Shown here one piece after another: positions 1 through 8,651 of a stretch of 52,423 bases of DNA (position 1 is the first letter of the stretch; every line of letters begins with the position of its first letter). Position numbers and translations under genes: made by a program. The notes below the pieces were generated by a model, which was not told the origin of the DNA, searched no databases, and saw nothing but the letters and a program-made list of their open reading frames with translations. The stretch spans positions 1 to 52,423 of the forward strand of contig JAAYLH010000054.1 in NCBI GenBank assembly GCA_012521995.1, written 5' to 3'. Source of the stretch: Bacteroidales bacterium. GTDB lineage: Bacteria; Bacteroidota; Bacteroidia; Bacteroidales; UBA7960.

Positions 1-180
1 CTCAATGACTTCGGGTTATTCAAAAACACAGACATACTTCTTTTTTATGAAAGTAATAACCCCATTGGAGCTGGCAGGTTTAGCGGGCTGAAATACTTGA
101 AGGATATATACTTCCAGGGGATTTTTCACTTAATCAAAAAGGAAAAAGGCAGACTGGCAGGGAATTCCTGCCTGCAATGA
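1..180 (+). CDS. C-terminal fragment of an unidentified protein (cut by window edge)
   Basis: The first frame is open from base 1 to a TGA at 178-180 and gives 59 residues. Their composition is protein-like, with aromatic and basic residues (for example FSGLKYLKDIYFQGIF), and codon use resembles the neighbours. The start lies outside the window. I do not recognise the family and no motif is visible. The last ten or so residues overlap a small GGCAGG/CCTGCC hairpin at about 154-170, so the true end could be slightly decayed or the hairpin could act as a weak terminator. No other open frame here looks better. Confidence 0.45.
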   Translation, partial: LNDFGLFKNTDILLFYESNNPIGAGRFSGLKYLKDIYFQGIFHLIKKEKGRLAGNSCLQ

Positions 181-243
181 CAAAAAAATACGCGCATTTA
201 GGGCAGGTGTTGCAGCCTTGTTTGACATCTGCCGGCAAGGGGG

Positions 244-275
244 TTTCCGGGGGCCTGAAATATTTAGTAGATTTG
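244..275 (+). promoter_or_regulatory. Predicted Bacteroidota-type promoter for namZ
   Basis: TAGATTTG at 268-275 matches the -7 consensus TAnnTTTG exactly. It lies 20 nt after TTTC at 244-247, one base off the -33 TTTG element. Transcription would begin near 282 and leave a leader of about 50 nt before the ATG at 331. Confidence 0.55.
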
Positions 276-330
276 TTACAGGAAAACGGCCGGGTTTGAG
301 CCATCGTTTGCCTATAAAAAAAATGACGCC

Positions 331-1560
331 ATGAAGAAAGCCATCCTTTCGCTGTTGATCCTGTTTTTCTTTTTTTTCGCCTCAGCACAGGTTAAAACCG
401 GCATAGAGGTATTGCGCGATCAGGGTTTTGAGCCCTTACGGGGAAAACGGGTCGGGCTGATCACCAACCCAACGGGCGTTGACAGCCAGTTGCGATCGAC
501 CATCGACATCCTGAACGAGGCCCCAGAAGTAAGGCTTGTGGCTCTTTACGGACCGGAACACGGCGTCAGGGGCGAATACCCGGCCGGCGAACTGATCGAC
601 AACAAACCCGATCCGGCCACGGGCATCCCCATGTTCAGCCTTTACGGTAGTACCCGCAAACCCACCCCTGAAATGCTCCGGGGGATCGACGTCCTGGTGT
701 ATGACATCCAGGACATTGGCTCACGATCCTATACCTTCATCAGCACCCTGGGGCTTGCCATGGAGGCTGCCGCCGAAAACGGCATTGAGCTGATGGTGCT
801 CGACCGCCCCAACCCTTTGGGCGGACTCAAGATGGAAGGTCCCCTGGTGGAGCCCGGCTTCATCTCCTTTGTCAGCCAGTTTCCCATTCCATATGTCCAC
901 GGGCTGACCGTGGGCGAACTGGCCCTCTTCCTCAACAACGAAGGCCTGCTGGCCAACGGGGTGCAATGCAAGCTTAGCGTCATTGCAATGGAAGGCTGGG
1001 ACCGCTCGCTCACCTTCGAAGAAACCGGTCTCCACTGGGTGCCCTCCTCCCCCCACATCCCCCACGCCCATTCGGCTAATTTTTACCCGGTATCCGGAAT
1101 CCTGGGCGAGCTCTATGTGATTAACATCGGGGTGGGCTATACCCTTCCCTTCCAAACCTTTGCCATCGACTGGATCAGCGATGCAGAGGAATTAACCAGA
1201 CAGTTAAACCTGCTTGAAATACCCGGTGTCATTTTCCGCCCCACCCATTACCGCGCCTATTATACCGACATGCAGGGCAAGATGCTTCATGGGGTGCAGG
1301 TACACCTGACCGACCTGCCACAGGCCCCGCTGTCGCTCATCCAGTTCTATTTCCTGCAGGAACTCCACAAGCTATATCCCGACAGGAATGTCTTTCAAAT
1401 GTGCCAGGAAAGCCGCCTGCCCATGCTTGACAAGGTAACGGGCACCGATAAGGTGAGGCTGGCCTTTGAAAAAAGATTCCTCGTGGAAGACATTCTGCCC
1501 ATATGGAACCAGGACATTCCTGCCTTCCGGCAAAAAGCCGAACCCTATTTCCTGTATTAA
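331..1560 (+). CDS. namZ: NamZ-type exo-beta-N-acetylmuramidase (DUF1343, GH171)
   Basis: This 409-residue protein matches the DUF1343 family throughout, now GH171. Its founding member, NamZ of Bacillus subtilis, releases MurNAc from non-reducing ends of peptidoglycan glycans. Visible blocks are GPEHGVRG (74-81), YDIQDIGSR (124-132), DRPNPLGG (158-165) and HGLTVGE (190-196). The first 20 residues (MKKAILSLLILFFFFFASAQ) form a Sec signal peptide, probably cut near ASA/Q, and there is no lipobox, so the enzyme should be periplasmic or secreted. Length is normal for the family. It faces the AmpG gene tail to tail and shares the locus with a MurNAc-type kinase and MurQ, which fits a role supplying free MurNAc for uptake. 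The family call is secure; exact substrate preference is inferred. Confidence 0.9.
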   Translation: MKKAILSLLILFFFFFASAQVKTGIEVLRDQGFEPLRGKRVGLITNPTGVDSQLRSTIDILNEAPEVRLVALYGPEHGVRGEYPAGELIDNKPDPATGIPMFSLYGSTRKPTPEMLRGIDVLVYDIQDIGSRSYTFISTLGLAMEAAAENGIELMVLDRPNPLGGLKMEGPLVEPGFISFVSQFPIPYVHGLTVGELALFLNNEGLLANGVQCKLSVIAMEGWDRSLTFEETGLHWVPSSPHIPHAHSANFYPVSGILGELYVINIGVGYTLPFQTFAIDWISDAEELTRQLNLLEIPGVIFRPTHYRAYYTDMQGKMLHGVQVHLTDLPQAPLSLIQFYFLQELHKLYPDRNVFQMCQESRLPMLDKVTGTDKVRLAFEKRFLVEDILPIWNQDIPAFRQKAEPYFLY

Positions 1561-1737
1561 GTTCGTGGAATCGCTGAAATTTGATTTTTTTAAATCAATT
1601 TATAGCTCATTCATCTTAAAAAAATATCCGAAAAATACACCATGCTCGTACCATGCTCTTGTAAAGGCCCTGCCAGCCTCCTGTTGGTTCTTCCAAACAC
1701 GAGCCTGGAAGGTCGATGACAGGTCTGATTCTCCTTA

Positions 1738-3594
1738 TTATTCCGTTTTCTTCTTGATCCCGAAAGAGGGGTCGATCTTCAGGAATCTTATCAGCAGAAA
1801 GCCCGGCAGGGTGCACAGCATGACCCAGATAAAGAAGTTCTGGTAGCCGATTATTTCCTGCAGCCAGCCGGAGATCATGCCCGGGAGCATCATGCCCAGG
1901 GCCATGAATCCTGTGCTGATGGCGAAATGTGCGGTCTTGTGCTTGCCCTCGGCAAAGTAGATCATAAACAGCATATATGCGGTGAAGCCGAAACCATAGC
2001 CGAACTGCTCAATGGCCACCGATCCTGCAATAAGCCAGAATTCACTAGGGGTTGCGTAGGAGAGGTAGACATACATCAGGTTGGGCAGGTTGATGGCCAG
2101 GGTCATGGGCAGGATCCAGTATTTCAGGCCTTTTTTTGAGGCCAGGATGCCCCCGAGGATTCCGCCCAGGGTAAGGGCCAGGATGCCGATTGTGCCATAG
2201 ACAAGGCCTACATCGCCGGTGGTCAGGCCCAGTCCGCCCACCTGACGGTCGTCGAGCAGGAAGGGGGAAGCCAGTTTCACCAATTGGGCTTCACCCAAGC
2301 GGAACAGCAGGAAGAAAAGCAGGGCAGGGCCAATGTTGTCTTTGCGGAAGAAGGAACCGAAGGTGCGGAAGAATTCGGTAAAGGCATTTTCGCCGGCCTC
2401 CTGAACCACTGCCTTGTCGGAAGCAGGGCGGGGAAGGATAAAGCGATGATAGACAAAGATGAGGATGAAAAAACCTGCAAGGATGAAGAAGGTGATGGAC
2501 CAAGCCAGGGGGATATTGCCCGAACGACCTTCAAAGAGGGCCTGGGCCGGGCGGTCGAGTTTGGGGTCGAGTTGCACGGCGATCCAGGCAGTCTGGTTCC
2601 AGTTGTCGCGGCCAAAGGCGAGGCGGTCGCCCTGGATCATGCGGATAGAGCCGTCGCCCCGACGGAACCTGGAATTAAGTATGATTTCTTTGCCCGCTTC
2701 GGGGGGAACCGAAAGGGTAATGCCAATGAGGCCAATGTTCCCCTGGAGGTTTTGGGGCGTCACTTCCTGTTCGGAGTCCCGGCGAAAATGAGTCCGCAGC
2801 CAGTTGGCCAGGGGATCGGAAACATTCCGGGCAAACCCTGAGGTTTCTTTCTGTTCTGTTGTTGCCTCAGGAATAACAAAGCCGTGCTCAAGGTTTTGGG
2901 CCGAGACCCATTCCTTTATGGAATCGGCCATTTCAGATGGAATATTTTCGGTGGAAAGGCTGAGCATCTCATTGGAAACCAAAAAGGTGAGTTCATCAAC
3001 TGACGAATTTTCATCAAGCGGGTTCAGTTCAGCGGATTGCATGGCTCCGTGACGGGCATCCACGGTAAACTGAACGGGTTCCTGGCCGGTGAAGACTTCA
3101 AAGAAGCCCGCCAGGATGATGAGGAGACCCTGGCCTGTGATCATCGCCACCCGGTAGAAGGTGCTCCGGATGCCCACGAAATAAGCCTGTTCGTGTTCGT
3201 CGAGGCCCAGCATATAAAAGCCGTCGGCAGCAATGTCGTGGGTGGCCGAACTGAAGGCCAGCAGCCAGAAGAAGGCCAGGGTGTATTGGAAAAATCCAGG
3301 CAGCGGTATGGTGAAGGCCACCCCCGCCAGGCCTGCGCCTATAAGCAATTGCATTATGACAATCCACCAGCGTTTGGTTTTGAATAGATCGACCACCGGG
3401 CTCCACAGGGGCTTAATCACCCAGGGCAAATAAAGCCAGCTGGTGTAAAGGGCAATATCGGTATTGGAGATACCGAGGCGTTTGTACATGATCACCGAAA
3501 CGGTCATCACCACCACATAGGGGATGCCTTCAGCAAAGTATAGGGTGGGTATCCAGGCCCAGGGCGAGCTTTTCTTCATCTTATCTTTTGCCAT
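1738..3594 (-). CDS. AmpG-type muropeptide/amino-sugar permease (MFS) with large insert
   Basis: This 618-residue inner-membrane transporter starts in the AmpG style (WIPTLYFAEGIPYVVVM, about 14-30) and has the conserved SSATHDIAADGFY stretch (115-127). AmpG proteins import peptidoglycan fragments by proton symport. Several hydrophobic helices precede residue 168, and more follow residue 360. Between them lies a hydrophilic insert of about 190 residues (168-360) absent from enterobacterial AmpG. Its second half (about 284-345) looks like a beta-sandwich and contains a short ITLSVPPEAGKEI stretch. The gene is last in the minus-strand operon, 31 bp after the SpoIID-like gene. It is the natural candidate for carrying NamZ and amidase products into the cytoplasm. 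Exact substrate (MurNAc, disaccharide or muropeptide) cannot be read from the sequence. Confidence 0.85.
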   Translation of the reverse strand: MAKDKMKKSSPWAWIPTLYFAEGIPYVVVMTVSVIMYKRLGISNTDIALYTSWLYLPWVIKPLWSPVVDLFKTKRWWIVIMQLLIGAGLAGVAFTIPLPGFFQYTLAFFWLLAFSSATHDIAADGFYMLGLDEHEQAYFVGIRSTFYRVAMITGQGLLIILAGFFEVFTGQEPVQFTVDARHGAMQSAELNPLDENSSVDELTFLVSNEMLSLSTENIPSEMADSIKEWVSAQNLEHGFVIPEATTEQKETSGFARNVSDPLANWLRTHFRRDSEQEVTPQNLQGNIGLIGITLSVPPEAGKEIILNSRFRRGDGSIRMIQGDRLAFGRDNWNQTAWIAVQLDPKLDRPAQALFEGRSGNIPLAWSITFFILAGFFILIFVYHRFILPRPASDKAVVQEAGENAFTEFFRTFGSFFRKDNIGPALLFFLLFRLGEAQLVKLASPFLLDDRQVGGLGLTTGDVGLVYGTIGILALTLGGILGGILASKKGLKYWILPMTLAINLPNLMYVYLSYATPSEFWLIAGSVAIEQFGYGFGFTAYMLFMIYFAEGKHKTAHFAISTGFMALGMMLPGMISGWLQEIIGYQNFFIWVMLCTLPGFLLIRFLKIDPSFGIKKKTE

Positions 3595-3625
3595 TGGCTG
3601 TTTTCTTTTGTTTTTCCTGAATCTG

Positions 3626-4960
3626 CTAATATAGTTTTTTTAGTTCAGCGCCTGTAAAATAATGGGCCAGGATGGCCTGATAAGAATACCCCCCGGCGCC
3701 CATCACGGCGGCGCCGATCTGGCAGAAGCCCACCCCATGGCCCCAGCCGGCCCCTTTCAGGGTAAACGATTGCGGAATGCCGTTCCGGTCCCTGCCCTTT
3801 TCGATCACGATGGCTGAACTGTAGAGGTGTGATGGCGACAAGGCCTTACGGATCTCGAGTTCCTTGCCGATGACGAAATTTCCCCGGGTTCCCCTGATCT
3901 CCATTTTTATCAGCCTTCCGGAGATGCCACGTTCAACGGGGACCAGATCGAGCACCTCCCCCACATCGACATTTACCCGGTCGCAAAGCAGCTCCTGCAA
4001 GCGCTGCTGGCTAAGGCTGGTTTCCCAGCGATAGAAATCCACGGTTTCCTGGTCGTAATCCTTTAGCACCTGCGAAAGGATCTCCTTGTCGCGGGTATTG
4101 CAAAAAGCAGGGGGTTGACCCAGGATCCACCGGCGGGCGGCCGGTTCCCGGGTCAGGTTCGTATCATAGCCTTCAGGGGGTTCAGGATTGTCTATCACCT
4201 TCTCCAGGTAAGGATGATGAACAGGTTCCCAAACATTTTCAAAACATTCGCTGATGCCGCCGCAGCTTTTTGAATAGCGCGCATCACAAATATCGTCCCC
4301 ATAGCTGAGCACCAGTCCCCGGGTGACGGCAATGGCTTCTTCAACCGCAAGGCTGGTCACATGGCTAATGCCCTGGTAGCGCTGGCAATGGTCGTCGGCA
4401 CACACATCAAAATGCTGGTGGTCTTCGCGGTCATACCAGCGGATGCGCTCTTGTGAGGTTTCAACGGAGGTTTGGTAAGATCCGGTATGTTTCAACTTTC
4501 TGCTTTTCTCCATCTGGGCCAGGAGCCAGGAACGGGACACCACGGCGTGGGACTTCAACAGTTCGGGCGAGGAAGTAGCGCTCATTTCGGAAGAGATCAC
4601 GCTGGTAAGATAGTCTTCCAGGTCAATGCTGTTGATGGCGGTCAGGTGACCAGCTTCGCGGATGATCTCCAGGCTTCCGCGAAAGCGCTGATCCTGTTTG
4701 CGTTCCCAATGGAAATTGATGCCGATGGTCACGTCAAGGAGGTCGAAGCTGGCAGTATCATAATCGAGGGGGTCGAAGCGCAGGGGCCATTCCGCCGGGA
4801 TACCTTTTCCTTCCACACTCAGCAATGGCTTATCGTCCAGGAGTTTCACGAAAGCCTCTCCCTCGAAAATTCTTCGTGAGTCCGTAAGGATGAATTTCCC
4901 ATTCAGACGAAATTTCACTTCGGGGGCAAAGAGAATGCCGACATTGATTACTGGCTCCAT
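3626..4960 (-). CDS. SpoIID/LytB-domain protein without signal peptide
   Basis: This 444-residue protein carries a SpoIID domain. SpoIID enzymes are lytic transglycosylases that cut glycan strands already stripped of stem peptides. The family acidic residue lies in SSEM (E125), followed by the usual LLKSHAVVSRSW helix. A His/Cys cluster (H182, H184, C188, H192, C193) resembles the zinc site of clostridial SpoIID, and the closing GWGHGVGFCQ is at 405-414. No signal peptide or membrane helix is present at the N-terminus. The ATG overlaps the end of the GNAT gene by 13 bp, and an in-frame TAA six codons upstream rules out a longer start. The protein is therefore predicted cytoplasmic, unlike typical exported SpoIID proteins. 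Its coupling with AmpG suggests work on imported glycan, which is inference. Confidence 0.85.
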   Translation of the reverse strand: MEPVINVGILFAPEVKFRLNGKFILTDSRRIFEGEAFVKLLDDKPLLSVEGKGIPAEWPLRFDPLDYDTASFDLLDVTIGINFHWERKQDQRFRGSLEIIREAGHLTAINSIDLEDYLTSVISSEMSATSSPELLKSHAVVSRSWLLAQMEKSRKLKHTGSYQTSVETSQERIRWYDREDHQHFDVCADDHCQRYQGISHVTSLAVEEAIAVTRGLVLSYGDDICDARYSKSCGGISECFENVWEPVHHPYLEKVIDNPEPPEGYDTNLTREPAARRWILGQPPAFCNTRDKEILSQVLKDYDQETVDFYRWETSLSQQRLQELLCDRVNVDVGEVLDLVPVERGISGRLIKMEIRGTRGNFVIGKELEIRKALSPSHLYSSAIVIEKGRDRNGIPQSFTLKGAGWGHGVGFCQIGAAVMGAGGYSYQAILAHYFTGAELKKLY

Positions 4961-5889
4961 TTTGTGATATTGGTTTTAAGTACTTTTTCCATTCTCCAGA
5001 ACACCCTGTCGATGCGGGCATTCACATGATGAGCATAAAAAGCGATGGGAGCCACCCAGGGAATGATGGCGCGTTGATGGCCCTGTTGGCGCATATCCTC
5101 CAGGCATCGTTTGAGCAGGATGCTCCCCACGCCTTTGCCGCGCAGCGCAGTGTGGGTGCCCATAGGCCCAAACCAGCCGGTTCCCTTGTTGTTGCCATTA
5201 TGGACTGAGAAAGCGCGGAGTATATTTCCTGTAAAGGCGATATGCACCGAGGGCGGGTCATCGCGGAAAGCCATTTCCACTTCATGGATCCAGAGCTGCC
5301 AATCGGCAGAAAGCAATTCAAGCAAGGCAGGCTTGTCCTCAGGGTCAGCCCTTCGGATGGTAATACGCTGTTTTTCAAGGTTTTTCTCCTCGGAGGAGGT
5401 GTCAAGATCAAGGGGGATCAGGTCTGAGACCATATTCACCGCTTCCCCAAACTGTAGAAATCCCATTTTCCAGGCAAAGCACAGGGCCGGGGTATAACGG
5501 GGGTCGATGCCGGGCATGAAATAATTAAGGGGCACGTCGTACAAGCGGATGACCCCGGCGCCTTTGGCGGCGAGTGCCTTTTCAGCCTGCTGATACAGGG
5601 CGGTTCCAATCCCTTTCCTGCGCCATCCGCGATGGACGCCCATCAGTTTCACGTATCCCAGGGCTTGTTCCCGGATATCGCGCCTGACGGCAAACAGCAG
5701 ACCCACCAGCTCGCCTTCATAGAATGCGCTGAAGCAAAGCTCAGGGTCAGCCATTGGATCGCCTTCCAGTTTTTCGTGGAGCAGGCCGGGAGAAATGTTG
5801 TCAAATTTCCACCACTGGTTGAGGCTGGCGGCCACTATGTTATAGTCTTTTGGCCAACCGGTTAATATGAACATTTTTTCAGGACCCAT
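4948..5889 (-). CDS. Tandem GNAT-family N-acetyltransferase
   Basis: This protein of 313 residues has two GNAT folds in series. The first (about 8-150) has the acetyl-CoA motif RGWRRKGIGTAL. The second (about 175-300) has LRGKGVGSILLKRC. It has no signal peptide, so it is cytoplasmic. The substrate is unknown; amino sugars, peptides or amines are all possible. The start overlaps the DUF4922 gene by 11 bp and the end overlaps the SpoIID-like gene by 13 bp, which indicates translational coupling. Given the operon, acetylation of a de-N-acetylated amino sugar or of a recycled peptide amine is a reasonable guess, but nothing in the sequence proves it. Confidence 0.8.
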   Translation of the reverse strand: MGPEKMFILTGWPKDYNIVAASLNQWWKFDNISPGLLHEKLEGDPMADPELCFSAFYEGELVGLLFAVRRDIREQALGYVKLMGVHRGWRRKGIGTALYQQAEKALAAKGAGVIRLYDVPLNYFMPGIDPRYTPALCFAWKMGFLQFGEAVNMVSDLIPLDLDTSSEEKNLEKQRITIRRADPEDKPALLELLSADWQLWIHEVEMAFRDDPPSVHIAFTGNILRAFSVHNGNNKGTGWFGPMGTHTALRGKGVGSILLKRCLEDMRQQGHQRAIIPWVAPIAFYAHHVNARIDRVFWRMEKVLKTNITKWSQ

Positions 5890-6865
5890 CGTAAAAGGAT
5901 TTTAATAGGGCGCTTTTGAGCTGTTCCCAATGTTCAGCCTCGAGGGTCACCTGGGAAAAAATGTCCTGGCTGCTTTGGAGGTTCAGTTTGTCAAAATCTT
6001 CCTGGCGGGGGATGATGAGCACCCCACCCATGTCGACGGCTGCAGGGCTGAGCAGGATCTGTTGGGGGCCTTCGGCAAAGAACTGCCAGGGTCGGTGTGC
6101 CTTGCGTGGGAACAGGAAAATCCGCCAGTGGTCATCGTTCCAGCTTGCCAGAACATTCATCATGGGCTCGTCATGGCCTTTGTCGAATTCCGAAAGGACC
6201 CGGACGGCATGTGACAGCTTTTCCTCCAGCCATTGGGGGTCAGGGCTTGAAAACACCAAGATGTGCCTGAGGTAGTTTTCAAGGCTCCATATTTTCGAGC
6301 CATTCTGTTCGCCCAGCAGAACTTTCAGGGGTTTTTCAAAGTCGTCATCGATGGGCATAAAGCCCTTGATGCCGGCCTGGAAATGAAAATGATCGGGCGC
6401 GGAGGCGCCGCAGCGGGGGCCATTGTAGAACACCACAAAATCATCGAGGGCACGGGCCAGGTCGAGCATATCGCTAAACCTGCCCGACAATTGCTGAGGG
6501 ATGTGATCTTTATATGGGATGGTCAGGTGCCTGGGAAAAATGGGAAAGGGGTTCACCAGCACCAGGTAATCGTGCTTGAAGGGAACGGCCTTTTGTTTCT
6601 GAGGCAAAAAAACGGGACACAGGAAACAAGGCCTTTCGCTGACCGACTTGGGATCGACTTTGGCGGAAGTGGAATAGATTCGCTCGGGGTTATACTGCAC
6701 GCGGATTTCGGCCTGACCAGAAAAGGGCAGGTGCTTTGTGACTACCTTCTGAAGGCTCCGGTAGTTGGCTTTAGCCAGGTCCCAGTTCTGCAACTGGTCG
6801 TCGAAAAGGGCCTCCGCCTGTTTCTTCAGGTTCAGTATTCCCGGGTGGTCTGCAAACATTTCCAT
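5879..6865 (-). CDS. DUF4922 protein, HIT/GalT-like nucleotidyltransferase or phosphorylase
   Basis: This 328-residue cytoplasmic protein fits the DUF4922 family. The key motif is DHFHFQAG (158-165), an H-x-H-x-Q signature as in GalT, ATP adenylyltransferase and GDP-hexose phosphorylases, where the second histidine (H161 here) forms a nucleotidyl intermediate. A CFLC pair (C80, C83) may bind metal as in GalT. It should therefore transfer or remove an NMP from a nucleotide or nucleotide sugar. The exact reaction is unknown. It is sandwiched between a glycosyltransferase (10 bp gap) and the tandem GNAT gene (overlap). Participation in making or recycling a sugar nucleotide used by that glycosyltransferase is inferred. 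Confidence 0.75.
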   Translation of the reverse strand: MEMFADHPGILNLKKQAEALFDDQLQNWDLAKANYRSLQKVVTKHLPFSGQAEIRVQYNPERIYSTSAKVDPKSVSERPCFLCPVFLPQKQKAVPFKHDYLVLVNPFPIFPRHLTIPYKDHIPQQLSGRFSDMLDLARALDDFVVFYNGPRCGASAPDHFHFQAGIKGFMPIDDDFEKPLKVLLGEQNGSKIWSLENYLRHILVFSSPDPQWLEEKLSHAVRVLSEFDKGHDEPMMNVLASWNDDHWRIFLFPRKAHRPWQFFAEGPQQILLSPAAVDMGGVLIIPRQEDFDKLNLQSSQDIFSQVTLEAEHWEQLKSALLKSFYDGS

Positions 6866-6875
6866 CCTTCAGCTC

Positions 6876-8339
6876 TTATTTACGGTTCATGGCCATTCTT
6901 GCCCATAGTTCAATGGTACGGATTCTGTCCTTGTAAGTGTTGTGGTCATTCATTTTGACAATGTCGAGCGAGGCATCGGTATTGTCGTCCCAGCGACGGC
7001 AGAAATACAAGGGTTCATAAATGCGACCGATCTGGTAGTGGCGCGAGATGGCCAGTCCCAGGGCATAGTCTTCGCCATAGCTCACATTGGGCACCCTGAC
7101 CTGACGGAGGACGGGTGTGTAGAAGGCGCGCGGGGCGCCCAGTCCGTTGATGCGCAGGGCGTTGTTCCGGCCATTCTCAGGGGTCCATTCCCGGTGGTCA
7201 ATGATCCCCGGCGGGATTTCCTGGAGGTCGAAATTAACCATTTGGTAAGCCCCCACCACCATCGCGCAAAATTGCTCATAGAAAGCCTCCACGATCCTTT
7301 GCACCACCTCCTCGTCCATATAGAGGTCATCGCTGTCAAGCTGAACGGCAAACTTCCCGCATTGGGGATGAAAGACCCCTTCGTTCCAGCAGCCGCCAAT
7401 GCCCAGGTCATTCCTTTCGGGGATCAGGTGGATCAAGCGGTCATCTTCAGCGGCAAGCTTTTTCAGAAGCTCTGTGGTGCCGTCCGTGGAATGGTTGTCT
7501 ATCACGATCAGGTTAAAAGGGAAGCTTGTTTTTTGAATAAAGACGGATCGTACTGCATCTTCGATGGTCTTGACCCGGTTCCTTACAGGGATGATCACCG
7601 AGGCTTCCACAGGAAAACTTCCTTGCTCAAATTTCACAGGCTTAAAGGAAGGTTTCAGAAATCCACCAATGGCCTTCAGGTGGGTGGTACAGGCCTTCTC
7701 CATCTCGATCTGCACGGCCCTGTTGCGTGGATCCACATAGTCGAACATCTTTTCGCCCGAGCGGCGCGTGTCGGTCTCCTCCTCGGTGTATAAAAATTCG
7801 GGGATGCGGAAAAGCAGGTGTTTTTGAGAAATCCTCAGCCTCAGATCGTACAGCCCGGCAAACTCAAAATGATCCTTCATCCCAGAGGATGCTTCCTTCA
7901 GGGCTTCTGTCTGGAAGAGCAAGAGGGATCCGAAGTTAAAATCGTCGCGCAGGCTGCCTTCCTGATAATCGATCACGGGCAGGGGGGCCAACTTCCCTTG
8001 CTTCACCTGGTAATGGTCGGAATATAGAATCCCTGCCCCGGTATCCGTGGCTACCTGGAGCAAACGTTCGAGGGCAAAGGGGCCCAGGCGCAGGGGCAAG
8101 GTCTTGGTATAGACGAGTGTGAAGGGAGTCTGGCTCAGGCCCGCAATGGCTCTGACTCCGCGGGTAGAATGCAGGGAGGGCACTTCCACAAGAGTAACCC
8201 CTCCGGGCAGGTGGCCTAAAGGCTTATCACCCAACACCATCACTGTCTCAATTAAAGGCTGGGCCATCAGTTCTTCAAGGGTTCGCTTCAGGTCGGCCAC
8301 TTCACCGGCGGGTACAAAACAACTAATTTTCTTTTCCAT
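6876..8339 (-). CDS. Family 2 glycosyltransferase with degenerate N-terminal GT-like domain
   Basis: The predicted protein has 487 residues. The C-terminal half (about 245-460) is a GT-A/GT2 domain with VIIPVRNR (248-255), DNHSTDGT (281-288) and LDSDD (334-338) for nucleotide-sugar and metal binding. The N-terminal half (1-225) looks like a second, weakened GT-A domain with a YSDHY stretch at 106-110. There is no signal peptide or membrane helix. The open frame extends upstream to 8498, but I chose the ATG at 8339 because MEKKISCFVPAG begins a normal GT-like beta strand and the upstream residues look like translated leader. It is first in the minus-strand operon that ends with ampG. The acceptor is unknown. 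Confidence 0.75.
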   Translation of the reverse strand: MEKKISCFVPAGEVADLKRTLEELMAQPLIETVMVLGDKPLGHLPGGVTLVEVPSLHSTRGVRAIAGLSQTPFTLVYTKTLPLRLGPFALERLLQVATDTGAGILYSDHYQVKQGKLAPLPVIDYQEGSLRDDFNFGSLLLFQTEALKEASSGMKDHFEFAGLYDLRLRISQKHLLFRIPEFLYTEEETDTRRSGEKMFDYVDPRNRAVQIEMEKACTTHLKAIGGFLKPSFKPVKFEQGSFPVEASVIIPVRNRVKTIEDAVRSVFIQKTSFPFNLIVIDNHSTDGTTELLKKLAAEDDRLIHLIPERNDLGIGGCWNEGVFHPQCGKFAVQLDSDDLYMDEEVVQRIVEAFYEQFCAMVVGAYQMVNFDLQEIPPGIIDHREWTPENGRNNALRINGLGAPRAFYTPVLRQVRVPNVSYGEDYALGLAISRHYQIGRIYEPLYFCRRWDDNTDASLDIVKMNDHNTYKDRIRTIELWARMAMNRK

Positions 8340-8562
8340 AGTCAAAAGGTTCATTTCAAAATTAATACCATTACCAATCCCCGGGGCATTTTCCAGAAGG
8401 GAATTGGAAAGCATTCTTTTCTGTGTGTTGTAGCAGAATATCCCTTGGAAGCAAGCCAATAAAGCCCACCGGTTTGTTATAATGATGCCAGGTTTCAACT
8501 AAGCCTTTCAGTCCTTGTGCAAGCCGGGATTTTTGATTAAATTGGTATTCTGTTTTCTCAAT

Positions 8563-8594
8563 CAAAAGTATTAACTCTTTTTGTAGGAAGCAAA
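8563..8594 (-). promoter_or_regulatory. Predicted promoter of the GT2-DUF4922-GNAT-SpoIID-AmpG operon
   Basis: Read on the minus strand, TTTG (8594-8591) is followed after exactly 20 nt by TACTTTTG (8570-8563). Both elements match the Bacteroidota consensus perfectly. Transcription would start near 8556, giving a leader of about 215 nt before the chosen start at 8339. Confidence 0.65.
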
Positions 8595-8643
8595 AACCGG
8601 GCTGGGTTTACAAATAATTTAATTAATCGTTCTGTTTTCTTTT

Positions 8644-8651
8644 TACATTTG
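8644..8651 (+). promoter_or_regulatory. Candidate -7 element for the kinase/murQ/susCD operon
   Basis: TACATTTG matches TAnnTTTG. The -33 position shows only TTTA near 8618-8621, so recognition may need an activator. The implied leader is about 125 nt. Confidence 0.45.

Noticed and set aside
1577-1602. AT-rich inverted repeat between namZ and ampG as a terminator
   Set aside because: The stem is A/T only (TTGATTT/AAATCAA) and would be weak; recorded as unproven.
6942-7793. 283-codon plus-strand frame opposite the GT2 gene
   Set aside because: No domain features; the GT2 reading on the other strand has clear motifs.
8371-8565. 64-codon minus-strand frame in the divergent intergenic region
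   Set aside because: It would start in the -7 element of the predicted promoter, upstream of transcription start, and has no conserved character.
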